A stretch of 64,000 bases of DNA. It comes from 2-12-FULL-35-23 sp965196985. Its GTDB lineage: Bacteria; Pseudomonadota; Gammaproteobacteria; UBA12402. How positions within the stretch are numbered: position 1 is the stretch's first letter; every line of letters begins with the position of its first letter. Both the position numbers and the translations under genes were made by a program. Location: assembly GCA_965196985.1 (NCBI GenBank), contig CBDALO010000043.1, forward strand, positions 119,827 to 183,826, written 5' to 3'. Positions 7,720 through 17,722 of this stretch are shown here, one piece after another. A model generated the notes under the pieces. It worked only from the letters and a program-made list of their open reading frames with translations. It did not search any database and had not been told where the DNA came from.

Positions 7720-7945
7720 CATAAACTGGGTAACCTTGAAAATCATTACCCAGCTCATACGTTTCCAGTTGCTCATGGTTCATCTTTTCTGTGTGGATTA
7801 AAGCCGCTATCTCACGACGAATCGTTTGACAGAGTTCCTTAATCACAACGGACTTAGACGTTAAAACACAAGTAGACATGCTCGTCTCCTTTTTAAAAAA
7901 AGAAGACCCACTACGCCCTAAGGGAAGTGGATCCCCTTAGGGTGG

Positions 7946-8551
7946 TTAAAAGGGTGGGTGATCAAACTCCGGATCAGCCAAACAAGGCAGTTGCCAAGGT
8001 TGGTCTGATTCCCACTCTAAACGGGTTTGAGACCGTTTTTCTTGATGCAAGTAGTGTTGCCGATTGGCTAGCAATTGCTGGTAATGCAAGTAACTCATCA
8101 GTAGAGCACGATGCAGAGAGACACCTGACTCAATCACCTCTTGCGTGTCGATCGAATCATCCGTCCCACTAATGAGGTGATGACCGAGCAGCTGCACCGA
8201 ATAGGTGCCCTCAAAGTGATAGGCCACAATGAGTTGCTCAGGCATTTCACAGGCTTCACCGAAGTCATTATAGGCAACATGGGTAATCACCTCAGGCCAA
8301 TGGAGCACCCGATATCACAAGCTGTCATAATAGCCTTCATACAACGCAAGCTTATCGAAGTTCATACTGCCTTCGCTGATTAATCGCTCCAGTGCCTGAT
8401 GAATGACGCTGGCAAGATTTTTCAGTAACACATACTTTGATGTGGTCGCAAGAAAGTGAGCTAAGCTGGTTTCCTTAGGAAAACTTAACCAGGGAAACCC
8501 TGCCCAGTGCCTCACGGTATACTGAGGTATCACACGGCGTTGATCAGTCAT
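7946..8551 (-). pseudogene. Paralogue of the 5971-7879 gene with in-frame TGA
   Basis: The upper part (8551-8315, MTDQRRVIPQYTVRHWAGF... to YEGYYDSL) and lower part (YRVLHWPEVITHVAYNDF... down to 7946) are in the same reading frame, separated only by a TGA at 8312-8314. In the paralogue the aligned residue is Gly, so a GGA to TGA change is the simplest explanation. Translational recoding cannot be excluded. A GATCCCC-type leader hairpin lies between this gene and the one downstream. Function unknown. Confidence 0.7.
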
Positions 8552-8654
8552 ACGATTCTCCTTAACGTTAAAAAAATCAGAGAACCGTGACCCACCCCAT
8601 CGGGATAGCGATTCCCCGATGGGTTAAAAAACACGGTGTGCTGCGTGACAAACC

Positions 8655-9128
8655 TTACAGCGCTAAAATCAACACACCCAGTACCGCAGCCACTGTAAAC
8701 CAGCCTTGGCGATTGAGTCTGAAGGGAAGTAACGGCTTGCGCGGTTTTCGTTGTGATGCAGTCGGATCTAAACGATCGACCAATTCACTGCGAAAATCCG
8801 GCAACACCGCCTTAGCGCGTGCAAAGTCTGGCAGATGCAGACCTTGATGCACAAACGGCACAATCCAAACGTAGTCATGCAACGCATAACAACCAAAGCC
8901 TTTTGATCGTAAAGCCGCTTTGAGATGATTAATCACATCTAACGCTTCTTTACTGCTCGCACACGTATAAAACTCGCCCTCAGGGCAAAGTTGTAATTGC
9001 TTGAGCTGGTAATCATTGAGCTTGGTGACAAACGCCCAACACTCAACCAAGGTTTTGGGTGAGGTTTGTTTGTTTGACGTCGATTGTGAACCGCGAGTAG
9101 CGGATTGATAAACACCTTGAGTAACCAT
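8655..9128 (-). CDS. Tail-anchored hypothetical protein (module A)
   Basis: About 158 residues from the ATG at 9128; AAGGAG is 7 nt upstream of this ATG, whereas the ATG at 9134 is too close to it. The N-terminal part is polar. The core (EGEFYTCASSKEALDVINHLK...GFGCYALHDYVWIVPFVH...LPDFARAKAVLPDFRSEL) is strongly conserved in the module B protein at 30788-31351, and a single hydrophobic C-terminal segment (WFTVAAVLGVLILAL) probably anchors it in the inner membrane. It is the first gene after the ribozyme RNA in both modules. No family recognised. Confidence 0.8.
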   Translation of the reverse strand: MVTQGVYQSATRGSQSTSNKQTSPKTLVECWAFVTKLNDYQLKQLQLCPEGEFYTCASSKEALDVINHLKAALRSKGFGCYALHDYVWIVPFVHQGLHLPDFARAKAVLPDFRSELVDRLDPTASQRKPRKPLLPFRLNRQGWFTVAAVLGVLILAL

Positions 9129-9170
9129 AGTCATGCTCCTTAGTAAAAGTAAAAAAAAGGAGCACACCAC

Positions 9171-9430
9171 CGCTGCCCATCGGGAACAGTTGAATACTCC
9201 CGAGGGAAATGAATCAAGGTGTCATCAATGAGCTGTTGACGCTTTAATTCAAGTTGTTAAAGAACGCGGTCAACGAGTACCAACTCGTTTATTCTTCTTC
9301 CTGAGGCGGATTATTTCAGCACGCGCTCGCCGTTGTTGCTTGGCTGTCTTAAAGAAGAATCTTTAAGTCTGCTGCGCACACGCGGATGACCACGAAATAA
9401 TCGTCGCACAAGTCAGTGCTAAACACTGTG
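9171..9430. other. Non-coding stretch between RNA copy 2 and the tail-anchored gene
   Basis: No gene is apparent. On the minus strand it holds inverted repeats GATTATTTC/GAAATAATC and CTTAAAGA/TCTTTAAG, and close to the gene a structured leader with CCGATGGG-type arms and an A/T-rich run before the ribosome site. It may be the long 5' leader of the 8655-9128 operon. Confidence 0.4.
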
Positions 9431-9432
9431 TG

Positions 9433-9733
9433 TAAAAGACATTGATCCAAATTCAATGTGTTGAGTTCACCGAAAGGATTCTGCGACAAAACCTGTCATA
9501 GCGAATAAAGTCGGTGTAAAACGGTTAGCAAACTTCTCTCATGGCGGGCATAGCTGGCCTCGAGATCTTTTTTTAGGACGACACGATGCTAAGTCATCAC
9601 TGTCTGGTATCCGTTTTAAAGGCCCATCTCACCGAAGTGAGGCTCACGACACAAATGGGCGGCCTGTGACCGAAGTAGTAGACACGTTATGTGTTTCACT
9701 GCCATTAAGCAGTTCATCAGTACTACCTTTGAA
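9433..9733 (-). ncRNA. Hammerhead-headed ncRNA, copy 2
   Basis: The best module A copy, read on the minus strand. Hammerhead 9675-9726: stem I GTAGTA/TACTAC, core CTGATGA, stem II ACTGC/GCAGT, GAAA, stem III ACAC/GTGT, GUC triplet with cleavage predicted between 9681 and 9680. The released RNA then has a conserved hairpin in which CCCAT/ATGGG encloses GTGTCGTGAGC and CTCAC-TTCG-GTGAG, a GTCGCAGAA block, and ends in ACATTGA/TCAATGT followed by CTTTT. Copies 3 and 4 keep the pairing but change both partners in several stems, which is good evidence for a functional RNA. Downstream is the tail-anchored gene. Confidence 0.88.
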
Positions 9734-9739
9734 TCGTTG

Positions 9740-9768
9740 ATACTAGCAAAAAACCCGCTAAAATCCAA
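9740..9768 (-). promoter_or_regulatory. Promoter of ncRNA copy 2
   Basis: On the minus strand TTGGAT (9763-9768), a 17-bp spacer, and an extended -10 TGCTAGTAT (hexamer 9740-9745). A start about 7 nt later falls just before the hammerhead at 9726. Copies 3 and 4 have equivalently placed hexamers. Confidence 0.6.
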
Positions 9769-9986
9769 GCGAAATGCTCAAAAAAACATTGGCGGGAGTG
9801 ATCGAATGAGTTTAGCAACACGGAATGGCCCGCCTAACAATTTAAATTGTCCCACTTTCACAATTTATTTTGGCCCCACCTAGATCAAGCTTGATAAGGT
9901 TTGCTTTAACACTGCCCTAACAGTAATTCCCCTTCCTGTTTTTGGCCCCCAAATGAAGGCGCAAAACCGGAAGTTAGGTTGAGAAG

Positions 9987-10421
9987 CTAGGCGCTATCCG
10001 ACTCGGCATCGGGTTGTTCAAACACCGGCTCCCCGTCATCGCGTTGCAACATGCGTTGGCATTGTGGGTCGTGGTAGAGCTGGCGAAAGTAGCCGTAGCG
10101 TTCAGAGGGTTGGCCATCGGGTTCGACTTCCCACGACACTAAATCTTCTCGCAAGTAAGCTGAACCTTCGATCTTGGTAATACGCACGGGATTGCTGTAG
10201 GGCTCACGTAAATAATAAGTACCGGTAAACCGATGCCCTAAGGGTAAATTGATGATTTTAGCTTGCAGTTGTTGCATGGCCTTTTGCACAGTTGTCACTA
10301 TGTGCTCAGCATCAGGCTCACTCACATACTCCACGAGTGTGGGTTGCATGACTTGCACCGTGTGTAATAAATTATTCAGACTATATATTTTTTCTCTAAG
10401 ACGTTTGCGTTCACCAACCAC
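9987..10421 (-). CDS. Conserved hypothetical protein (module A)
   Basis: 144 residues with a GTG start preceded by GAGGAG at good spacing. The protein at 27856-28272 is a clear homologue; both have an N-terminal helical part and then L-P-L-G-x-R-[FY]-[ST]-G-T-[FY]-Y-[IL]-R-x-P-Y and GSA[FY][LM]REDL[IV]SW. Function unknown. It lies between topB and the ribozyme RNA in both modules, so it belongs to the conserved element backbone. Confidence 0.75.
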   Translation of the reverse strand: MVGERKRLREKIYSLNNLLHTVQVMQPTLVEYVSEPDAEHIVTTVQKAMQQLQAKIINLPLGHRFTGTYYLREPYSNPVRITKIEGSAYLREDLVSWEVEPDGQPSERYGYFRQLYHDPQCQRMLQRDDGEPVFEQPDAESDSA

Positions 10422-10521
10422 GAAAAGCTCCTCTATCTAATAAGTATGATGTCACCTGTTGAGGGAAGCCATCATACCGAAAAACCCTCTCAAACGGTAC
10501 TTTAACAACAAGTAAACGAGT

Positions 10522-11052
10522 TTACTTGCGATGACATTCACCAACGAGCGTTTTACCTTTTTCCGACAACGCGCCTTTTAATGTCATAAAGGTAAGCTTT
10601 GTTTTTGCTGCTCCAAGTAGTTTAAACGGATGATCCGACGGAAAATCAGCATGCCTAACGTACTTTTTAATAAGAAAGTAATAACTGCTTGTCTGTTGCG
10701 TAGTCTGTTTAGCCAGCAATGATGTTTTCATTCTCACTAAAAACACATTCGGTGCTAGTTCGATAGTCGAGCACGCATGTGAGCCAATTCTAATCAATGA
10801 GGCTGACTGATCTTGCTTTTCAAGCAATAGCTTGGAGTACAGCGCTTTTGAAAAGTACGGCTTATAAAAATGAATAACTTGCTGCCTAACCTGTGTCGGC
10901 GCGTTCTGAATAAGAAAGTAGCTTTCAGCTAAACTGCAAAGTTGTTTAATTTGTTGGGTTGTTAAGGGTTGTGCATCAATAGCGTGTATCAAGCTGAAGC
11001 TAACAAAGACTAACAGGGCTCGTTTACTAAATTTTTCTATTAACTTATACAT
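10522..11052 (-). CDS. Secreted hypothetical protein
   Basis: About 176 residues from MYKLIEKFSKRALLVFVSFS; AAGGA lies 6 nt before this ATG, better than the in-frame TTG upstream. The N-terminus is a signal peptide (basic region, hydrophobic ALLVFVSFSLIHA, cut near AIDA-QP). The mature part is polar, with two Cys residues and no recognised motif. It has no counterpart in module B and follows topB by about 45 bp. Confidence 0.65.
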   Translation of the reverse strand: MYKLIEKFSKRALLVFVSFSLIHAIDAQPLTTQQIKQLCSLAESYFLIQNAPTQVRQQVIHFYKPYFSKALYSKLLLEKQDQSASLIRIGSHACSTIELAPNVFLVRMKTSLLAKQTTQQTSSYYFLIKKYVRHADFPSDHPFKLLGAAKTKLTFMTLKGALSEKGKTLVGECHRK

Positions 11053-11860
11053 AGTTTTCCTTTTCAAATAATTGTGTTGTCAGCACAACAGTAGTCGTTA
11101 CTTCTCTATGGCTTGCTGGCCACGTTGCGGCGTTTGCAAGTTGGGCTTTCCTTTATGATCCCAATACAAGCCTTTGCAGTCCGGGTAGCGATTACAACCC
11201 CAAAAGTAATCCTTTTTGCCTCGCCTTCGGGCAAGCTTACCGCGTTGACACAGCGGACACGTGATCGTAGACACTTGTGGCGCCACTTTTGATTGCGGTT
11301 TACCGTCGTGATCTTGCAGTAAGGCATCACACTCTGGATAACGGGTGCAGCCCCAAAAGTAGCCGTGCTTGCCACGTCGTCTGGCTAACGGGGCTTGGCA
11401 TTGCGGACAAGGGTAGGTTTCACTCGCCACTAACCCTTGGCCACGTTGATGACGAATGGTCGCTAAGTCTTCTAACAAAAAGTCCAAGCATTCGATTTGA
11501 TCGAGTAAAAACGTGTCTAACTCGGCTTTGCCCTGCGCAATGTCATCGAGCACTTGCTCCCATTGTGCTGTGGTGGCCGGGTTTTTAATCGCCTCAGGTA
11601 AAATGCTAATCAGGCGTCGGCCTTTTTCGGTTGAGATCAACTGTTTTTGTTTGCGCACCACGTACTCGCGGTAGACGAGTTTCTCAAGGATGTCAGCACG
11701 GGTCGCTTCTGTCCCAATGCCCGCCGTCTCGCGTAGGGTTTTTTTAAGGGCTTGTTCGTCCACCACTTTGGCAATGTTTTTCATCGCCGCAATTAACGTA
11801 CCCTCGGTAAAACGCGCCGGTGGTTGGGTTTTCTTCGGTAACACTTGCGTGGTTTGAATC

Positions 11861-13247
11861 GGGTGCTGCCTCTATATAATGTAGGCTATATTACTGCTGG
11901 CACGCCAAAATCATTAACCTTCTCCCAAAACTGATCCCATCTTCCTTTAGTCTTTACTAGTGTTCTCAAGCATAAAACAATTTTCATTCCCTTGTCTTTC
12001 CAGCGCATTCCTGATCCGCCTAATCTTTGTTTAACAATTGTTTTACATGCTGCTTCAGTGACGCCAGAGCCAATTGGTGCATTCTGCTTAATCAAATTAT
12101 GATACGACATTCGCTTTTCTTTAATATTATTTTCAAAATACGTAATTGTTCCTTCTAGCTTTTCTCTAAGCGATTTATTCAGTTTTTTATTTACATGCTC
12201 TTTAAGCTCAGCAAGTATTCTACCTGCCGCACCTTTCTTGTGCTTTAAGTCATGACATCTCTCTTCGAGCCAAACATCACGCTCATCTCTTTCAGATTTT
12301 TTGGTAAATACTGCCTTTGATGCTTCGCCGAGATATTCAGTTGCATGCCAAAAATCTAAAATTTGCGTATCAGTATGTTTTTTTAGAAATGGCCAATTAT
12401 TTTTTGCTCCATCAGCAACGCCAATTGTTTTAGCATCAGGGTAATATTTCTTTTTCAGCTTTATTTCCTTTTCAAGCCTATTAAAGAATTCATCTTTTCC
12501 ATATTCTGGTGATGCTGCAACGTAGGTTGTGTGCAGGCGTGCACCATGCTTATCATACATGGAAATAGTTCCAACCATGCTCTCTCTATAACCATCATCA
12601 ACGGTGAGAACATATGCACCATCTAAGCTAATGCTTAGCATCTCAACGCCTGCATCAAGCTTTGGCTCTTCATATTCCCACTCAGCCTCTTTGGCTTGTG
12701 CAATACCGCCAACAAAATCAGTTGCCCGTTGCAAGTATGAATGTGAGATTTTACGGTTATGATTGACCTTGAGATCATCAATAACACTAGGAGCAGGTAA
12801 GTTTGAGTATTTATGTGAGATTATTTTTGCAAATCGCGGTGTTGATCCTTGGATAATTCTAGCCTTATCTTCTAAAGGACAAAAGATCTTACCGCCTTTA
12901 GAGGTTTGATAAACATAACGCTTAACTCGAGCAACTCCATAAGGCGTTTGGTAATTTGCTTCATCTCTACTTCGTGCTGTTAGCTTTATTTTTCCAACAT
13001 GGATAGGAGAGCCATCTGCATCAAACTTACTTAAAGCTTTTTCAGTGGCTAATGTTCCAACCTCATTAAGCCCATCAAGAATTGCGTCCTCACATTCAAG
13101 CATAGATCCTTTTAGTGGAAGCTTGAGTTCAATAGTTAATTCATTATTTTCATCAGAGATAATTCTAGCTGACATCCAAACACCATCCTTCATCATGTTA
13201 AAGTGTATATTATGCTATATATTCTACATTATATAAAGGCAGCACCC
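11861..13247 (-). mobile_element. ISKra4-family insertion sequence in topB
   Basis: 1387 bp with 24-bp terminal inverted repeats (GGGTGCTGCCTYTATATAATGTAG, one mismatch) and 8-bp direct repeats TTTGAATC at 11853-11860 and 13248-13255. Both ends and the empty site can be reconstructed exactly from the topB frame. Confidence 0.92.
11886..13196 (-). CDS. ISKra4-family transposase
   Basis: 436 residues. Family signals are SISLDGAYV (first catalytic Asp), IGVADGAKNNWPFL (second Asp) and the C-terminal IGSGVTEAACKTIVKQRLGGSGMRW, typical of ISKra4-type transposases. The true start may be the Met at 13175, which has AAGG upstream. Intact, so the element may still be mobile. Confidence 0.9.
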   Translation of the reverse strand: MMKDGVWMSARIISDENNELTIELKLPLKGSMLECEDAILDGLNEVGTLATEKALSKFDADGSPIHVGKIKLTARSRDEANYQTPYGVARVKRYVYQTSKGGKIFCPLEDKARIIQGSTPRFAKIISHKYSNLPAPSVIDDLKVNHNRKISHSYLQRATDFVGGIAQAKEAEWEYEEPKLDAGVEMLSISLDGAYVLTVDDGYRESMVGTISMYDKHGARLHTTYVAASPEYGKDEFFNRLEKEIKLKKKYYPDAKTIGVADGAKNNWPFLKKHTDTQILDFWHATEYLGEASKAVFTKKSERDERDVWLEERCHDLKHKKGAAGRILAELKEHVNKKLNKSLREKLEGTITYFENNIKEKRMSYHNLIKQNAPIGSGVTEAACKTIVKQRLGGSGMRWKDKGMKIVLCLRTLVKTKGRWDQFWEKVNDFGVPAVI

Positions 13248-14657
13248 TTTGAATCGGTAAGCTCGCGCCTTGGGTTAAGGCAGGAATCACTTGCGTTTTT
13301 TTCGTCTCACTGTCCAGGTCTTCCGCTGCTCGCACCGCTTTCCAACCTTGTCGTTGCGACAGCTGACAGCTCGCCTTAAAGGTTTCCTCAGCCGCGCTTA
13401 AGGTAACTTGTCGATGCAAGTATTCATACACCCCTAAAAACTGCGCTAAGTACGCCTTGCGAATTAAGTCATACACCGCCCGCTCCGTCTCACTCAACGC
13501 ACTCAAGGAGACCTTGCGGTTCGCAGTAGGCATGAGGCCATGATGCGCGGTGACCTTTTTGTCATTCCAAGCCGGGGAGCGCCACGTGGGATCGGCTTGC
13601 TCGACTAACGGGTGTAACTCAGGATCAATGGCCACGAGTGCGTCTAACACGGTTTGGGCTTCGCTAAATTGATTCTCCGGTAAGTAACCGGTATCAGTAC
13701 GCGGGTAGGTAATGGCTTTGTGTTGCTCATACAAGGCTTGGGCAACTTTTAAGGTGTCTTTGGCGGTGAGTCCTAATTGACTGCTGCACGCCTTTTGTAA
13801 ACTCGATAACGAATAACACACCGGCGGTGGCGTTTTCTTTGCTTTTTCCTCAAACGCCACCACGCACGCCGATTGATTAACCAATTGAGCTGAGACGGCG
13901 TCCGCGAGCTCACGTTTCACGCATCGCCCGTCTAAATCGGTTTGATCCTCGCCCGGTTCCCACTTCGCCCAAAACGCCCCATTTTCTGCTTGGCATTGAA
14001 TGGCTAACACAAAATAGTCGGTTGCTTGGAAGTGTTCGATCAGTAAGTCACGCTCAACAATGAGATTTAACGTCGGTGTTTGTACACGACCCACCGATAA
14101 GGCCCCTTGCCCGGGGCCACTGAATAACGCCGACGTTGCCATCGTCATGTTCATGCCAATGAGCCAATCCGCACGTTGTCGCCCAAGTCCTGCTTGATAG
14201 AGCGGATACGTGGATTGCCCCGGGCGCAGATCAGCAAGGGCTTTGCGAATAGAGGCTTCATCTAATGCGGCTAACCACAACCGCTCCACCGTGCCCTCAA
14301 AGTGACAATAGGCTAACACCTCTCGCCCTATGACATCGCCTTCACGATCCGCATCGGTGGCAATGACGACATGATCAACCTGCTTGAGCAAGGTTTGCAG
14401 CACGTGCAATTGCGTTTTGGTTTTCGGATTGGGTTGTACTGTCCAAGTGGGCGGAATGACCGGCAGGATCGCCATGCGCCACGGTTTTAAATTCTTGCAA
14501 TAACTCTCCGGAGGTGCGAGCTCCAACAAATGCCCCACGCACCAGCTTACTAACACCCCGTCACCGGCTAAATAACCGTCATGGCGTTGGGTAACCCCTA
14601 ACACCTTGGCAATGTCACGCCCTTGGCTCGGTTTTTCGCATAAGTATAACGTTGTCA

Positions 14658-15272
14658 TCACTGGCCCTCACTCGGTTGACTGGCTTGCTTTAATCGTCGA
14701 TAAATCGGGGTTGACCACACCGGCATCACCTCGGCTTGTAGCGCTAAGGCTAACACCTCACAGTGAGCGGGTGTTAACGGCTCACTCACGGGTTGAGCCT
14801 GTAAAATCGCTGTTACCAGTTTTGACACCGAGCGTTTATGGCGTTGGGTTTTCTTGGCAAACACAAAGCGTTTTTTAATCAGTAATAAAGTACGGGCTAA
14901 CTCAGTTAAACACGCTAAGGTATCGAGTTGTTGCAACACCCGAATCAACGCTGCTTGCACGGGATTGGTCAGCGGTAAGGTAAATACCTGCCGAGAGACC
15001 GGCTGAGTTTTAATTGAGGCGGTTTGCTGACGTTTCACCAGTGCCGACCAGCGTTGAATCTCCTTGTCTAAATACCCTTCCACGTGTCGAATCCTTTGAT
15101 AACACTGATACAACGTCACCACCGTGGCGACGTCACCGCTTTGACTGCGTACCGACAGCCCCGCTAATTTGACCAGCGCAGTACGCACTCGTGACGTGCC
15201 GTCCGGATGGGTTAAGTGTAACAGCCAAAGCAGCGTTTGGCTGTGTGGTTGTAATGTAATCACATGACTCAT
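14658..15272 (-). CDS. AcaB/TIGR03761-like conjugative element protein (tentative)
   Basis: 204 residues overlapping the 426-residue gene upstream and topB downstream by 4 nt each, an ATGA-coupled operon. It is mostly helical and basic, with an NPVQAALIRVLQQLDTLACL segment resembling the NP...A...L...D.L stretch of the AcaB-type (PFL_4669) proteins that neighbour topB in PFGI-1/SPI-7-like islands. The match is from memory and position, not a computed alignment. Confidence 0.45.
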   Translation of the reverse strand: MSHVITLQPHSQTLLWLLHLTHPDGTSRVRTALVKLAGLSVRSQSGDVATVVTLYQCYQRIRHVEGYLDKEIQRWSALVKRQQTASIKTQPVSRQVFTLPLTNPVQAALIRVLQQLDTLACLTELARTLLLIKKRFVFAKKTQRHKRSVSKLVTAILQAQPVSEPLTPAHCEVLALALQAEVMPVWSTPIYRRLKQASQPSEGQ

Positions 15273-16549
15273 GAGTCCCCCTTAATGAATTGACCCACCA
15301 TGGGTTGGAGTAGTTCAAACGTAAACGTCACCGGCACAGCCAGTAACGTGAGCGTGTCGTGCTCACGCTGCAAGGTCACTGTGGCGAGTGTCACTGACGC
15401 ATGACTTTGCAACGCGGTTTTCAAACTCGGCAACGGTTGATTGAGTTTTTTGGCAAAATCCGATAAGCCTACATCCGAGACGTACACCACCTGCGGGTCA
15501 TCCGGTGTTGCCACAAAACGATCACTGCTGTTGACCGGATAACGGCTGAGCTGACGTTGTAACCATTTAATAAGCTTTTTATACAGGGCATCCGGTGTTT
15601 GACAGACTTCGCGCGTATTGACTACTGATGGTTCAACCGCAGGCGTTGGTGTGAGCTCAGTCGGTGCAGAAGCAACCGCGTTGCCCTGCACGAGCGTTGT
15701 GAGTGTGAGGCGTGTCGGTACACTGGGTAAGGTGGGCAGTGACCCACTGACACCGACCAACGGGGCTTGCCCGATTCCTGTTGGATGCAGCGGTGGAACA
15801 TTTGGTGGTGCAGGACGTTGTGGTTCGTCGGGTGCGGGCGGGATAATCGGTGCGCCCTGCCCCTCTGACGAAGCGAACGGCGCAGCAGGTTGTGACATCA
15901 CCGGTGTGATCGCTTCATTGACTAAATCCGCAAGCACATCACGCAAATCGTGATTGACGGTGAGTGCTGTTAATTCGCCATGCACTAAGGTGGTGAGCTC
16001 ATACAACCGCCACACCTGCCCCCCAAAAAACGTCGAGACTTTGGCCGGAATGCGTTTTAATAAAATAAACGGATCGGTGTCTGCACTTAACACCCCTTCG
16101 GCCAGTGCTTTGTCGAAGACCCCGGCATACAGCACCCGATAAAACACAAACACGAACAGGGCATTATTGCGTGAGCGTTCGGTCACCGTTTGATTCAGAA
16201 ACAACGGATGGTGTCGCGCTCGTTTGAGCAGTGCGATTAAGGTGGCGAGCTTTTCCTCGAAATGTGTGGCTTGACTGGCGGTGCTGGAGGAGAGGGTGCT
16301 TAAGAGCTCATGTAAAAACCCTAAACTCACCAGTAACACCTCATCAAACAGTTCCAATTGCGGGGTCGGAATTTGACTGCGCAACAAAAACTGCTGGTGC
16401 TCGCTTAACTGACGCACTACGGTTAAAGGCGCTTGCGGTTGTTTTAATGCGCGGAGGTGGCGCCAACACGACATGCCCACTTTCCACAACAAGGCGACGA
16501 CAACCAGTAGCCCAATACCGACTAACCCACTGGTAAGACTGAGTGTCAT
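15269..16549 (-). CDS. Membrane-anchored protein, possible divergent TraI/MobH-like component
   Basis: 426 residues. An N-terminal membrane segment (SGLVGIGLLVVVALLWKVGM) is followed by a helical domain to about residue 200, a Pro-rich linker (210-320), and a C-terminal domain (LYKKLIKWLQRQLSRYPVN...VVYVSDVGLSDFAKKLNQ) that resembles the winged-helix C-terminus of MobH/TraI_2 relaxases. The HD metal-binding motif expected of a MobH relaxase is not visible, so it may be a non-catalytic or unrelated transfer protein. It is coupled by 4-nt overlaps to traD and the AcaB-like gene. Confidence 0.4.
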   Translation of the reverse strand: MTLSLTSGLVGIGLLVVVALLWKVGMSCWRHLRALKQPQAPLTVVRQLSEHQQFLLRSQIPTPQLELFDEVLLVSLGFLHELLSTLSSSTASQATHFEEKLATLIALLKRARHHPLFLNQTVTERSRNNALFVFVFYRVLYAGVFDKALAEGVLSADTDPFILLKRIPAKVSTFFGGQVWRLYELTTLVHGELTALTVNHDLRDVLADLVNEAITPVMSQPAAPFASSEGQGAPIIPPAPDEPQRPAPPNVPPLHPTGIGQAPLVGVSGSLPTLPSVPTRLTLTTLVQGNAVASAPTELTPTPAVEPSVVNTREVCQTPDALYKKLIKWLQRQLSRYPVNSSDRFVATPDDPQVVYVSDVGLSDFAKKLNQPLPSLKTALQSHASVTLATVTLQREHDTLTLLAVPVTFTFELLQPMVGQFIKGDS

Positions 16550-17613
16550 AGGTTCACCTCACTCAACAAAGCTTCAAACGAAGACGGCGCAGTGCCGTCG
16601 TTTTTAGGTAAGGGAATGCGGATTTTATACACCTCACCGCCGTTGGTGAGCACAAACGCTTGGCCTTTGGGCAGCGAATACAAGTCATTAACTTCGACTA
16701 AGGCACTCGGGGTCTCTGACACCGTGTCGGTGTTATAGGTGGTAAACAGTTCGCCGTTCTCACTGTCGGAGCGGTCGTTGGACATGGTCGAAGGCGTGCT
16801 GGATCGGGTGCGGATGAGCTCTAAGCACCGGGTGAGATTCGTGGCGGTGTCTTCGTTGTTCACACGCAGCGTGGTCAGTGTACCAAAGTTGCCTAACAGC
16901 ATTTTGGGTTTATCGTGGCTGCTAAATGCCGCGCCTAAATCGTTGAGCGTTTGTGTCAATGCGGTGACGCGAATGCCTGTGCCCCCGGCTTTATTTAACA
17001 GCGTGATAAATTCCTCACGCACAATGTCACTAAACTCATCGCAATATAAATTGAGTGTCATCGGGGTTTGACCGGATTCGTTATACAAGCGTCCGCACAA
17101 GGACACGAGATCGGCAATGGTCGCTTGCCCGACAGCTTCGGCCACTTCTTTGTTGGTTAACGAATCCAAGCCAATGTAGACAATCTGGCGACGTTTAATA
17201 ATGTCTTCCAGTCGCACTTCCGGCAGGCCAAACCCGTTTTCCCAGGAAAAGATCGGATGAGCTTGGGTTTGGTTAATTTTATCGAACACCGGGCCCACAC
17301 TCGCGGTAATTTTATCATAATAGTCTTTATCCAAATTGGCGGCGTTATCCAGTGGCATAATAATCGCATCCATGAATTGTTTGACCTGCGGACTCACCGA
17401 TACCCGATCAATGTAATGACGAATGTAGAGCTGCACGGCTAGCTTACGGCTAATCGGTGGGAGTAAGTTGCCTTCTTTATCAGTACGGCTGTTGTATTGA
17501 TCTAAAATCGCTTGCACCTCACTTAAGTAGCCGGGCTCTATCAATGGAAAGCGTCGCTCGACGTAGGTATACAACAACAGTTGCGGTTGTTTGATATAAA
17601 AGCCGATGGTCTT
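16546..17613 (-). pseudogene. traD: TraD-type conjugative coupling protein, 5' truncated
   Basis: The C-terminal half of a coupling ATPase: IVYIGLDSLTNKEVAEAVGQATIADLVSL, then MTLNLYCDEFSD (Walker B region), AGGTGIRVTALTQTLND and LLGNFGTLTTLRVNNEDTA, all hallmarks of the SXT/TOL subfamily of TraD. About 350 C-terminal residues remain (a TTG at 17577 opens a 343-residue frame). The N-terminal membrane part and Walker A are missing because the frame runs into transposon sequence near 17615. The module can therefore no longer transfer on its own. Confidence 0.82.
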
Positions 17614-17722
17614 GTAATTGTTACGTCTATCTTTATTTAGGGGAATTGAGCTAGTTTTATCTCATAATAAACAAGGTTTTTAGTAACCTATCAAGGTAAA
17701 ATAACTTGATATAAAAACTATA

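Larger units (their letters stand above)
5971..7879 (-). pseudogene. Hypothetical gene split by IS4-type element
   Basis: The 5' part (7879 to 7728, MSTCVLTSKSVV...) and 3' part (6242 to 5971, ...TVSGLWEGLEEQLF...) join in frame once 6251-7719 and one copy of the 8-bp duplication CATAAACT are removed, giving an intact protein of about 140 residues. It is paralogous to the neighbouring gene at 7946-8551 (shared features: a TYSV segment, a G-T-D motif, and an ESGV/VSGV...A segment). Family unknown. Its insertion looks recent because nothing else in the frame is broken. Confidence 0.8.
11098..14661 (-). pseudogene. topB: topB-type DNA topoisomerase III split by ISKra4-like element
   Basis: The 5' part (14661-13248) has the Toprim start TLYLCEKPSQGRDIAKVLG, the acidic ATDADREGD motif, and the active-site region TYPRTDTGYLPE (catalytic Tyr). 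The 3' part (11852-11098) continues ...PIQTTQVLPKKTQPPARFTEG and ends in two C-terminal zinc ribbons (CPQC...GCTRYPEC and CPLC...GCNRYPDC). The coding frame is restored when the insertion and one 8-bp TTTGAATC duplication are removed, so the loss looks recent. The gene overlaps the upstream AcaB-like gene by 4 nt. In SXT/PFGI-type elements TopB acts in DNA processing for transfer or replication. Confidence 0.9.
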
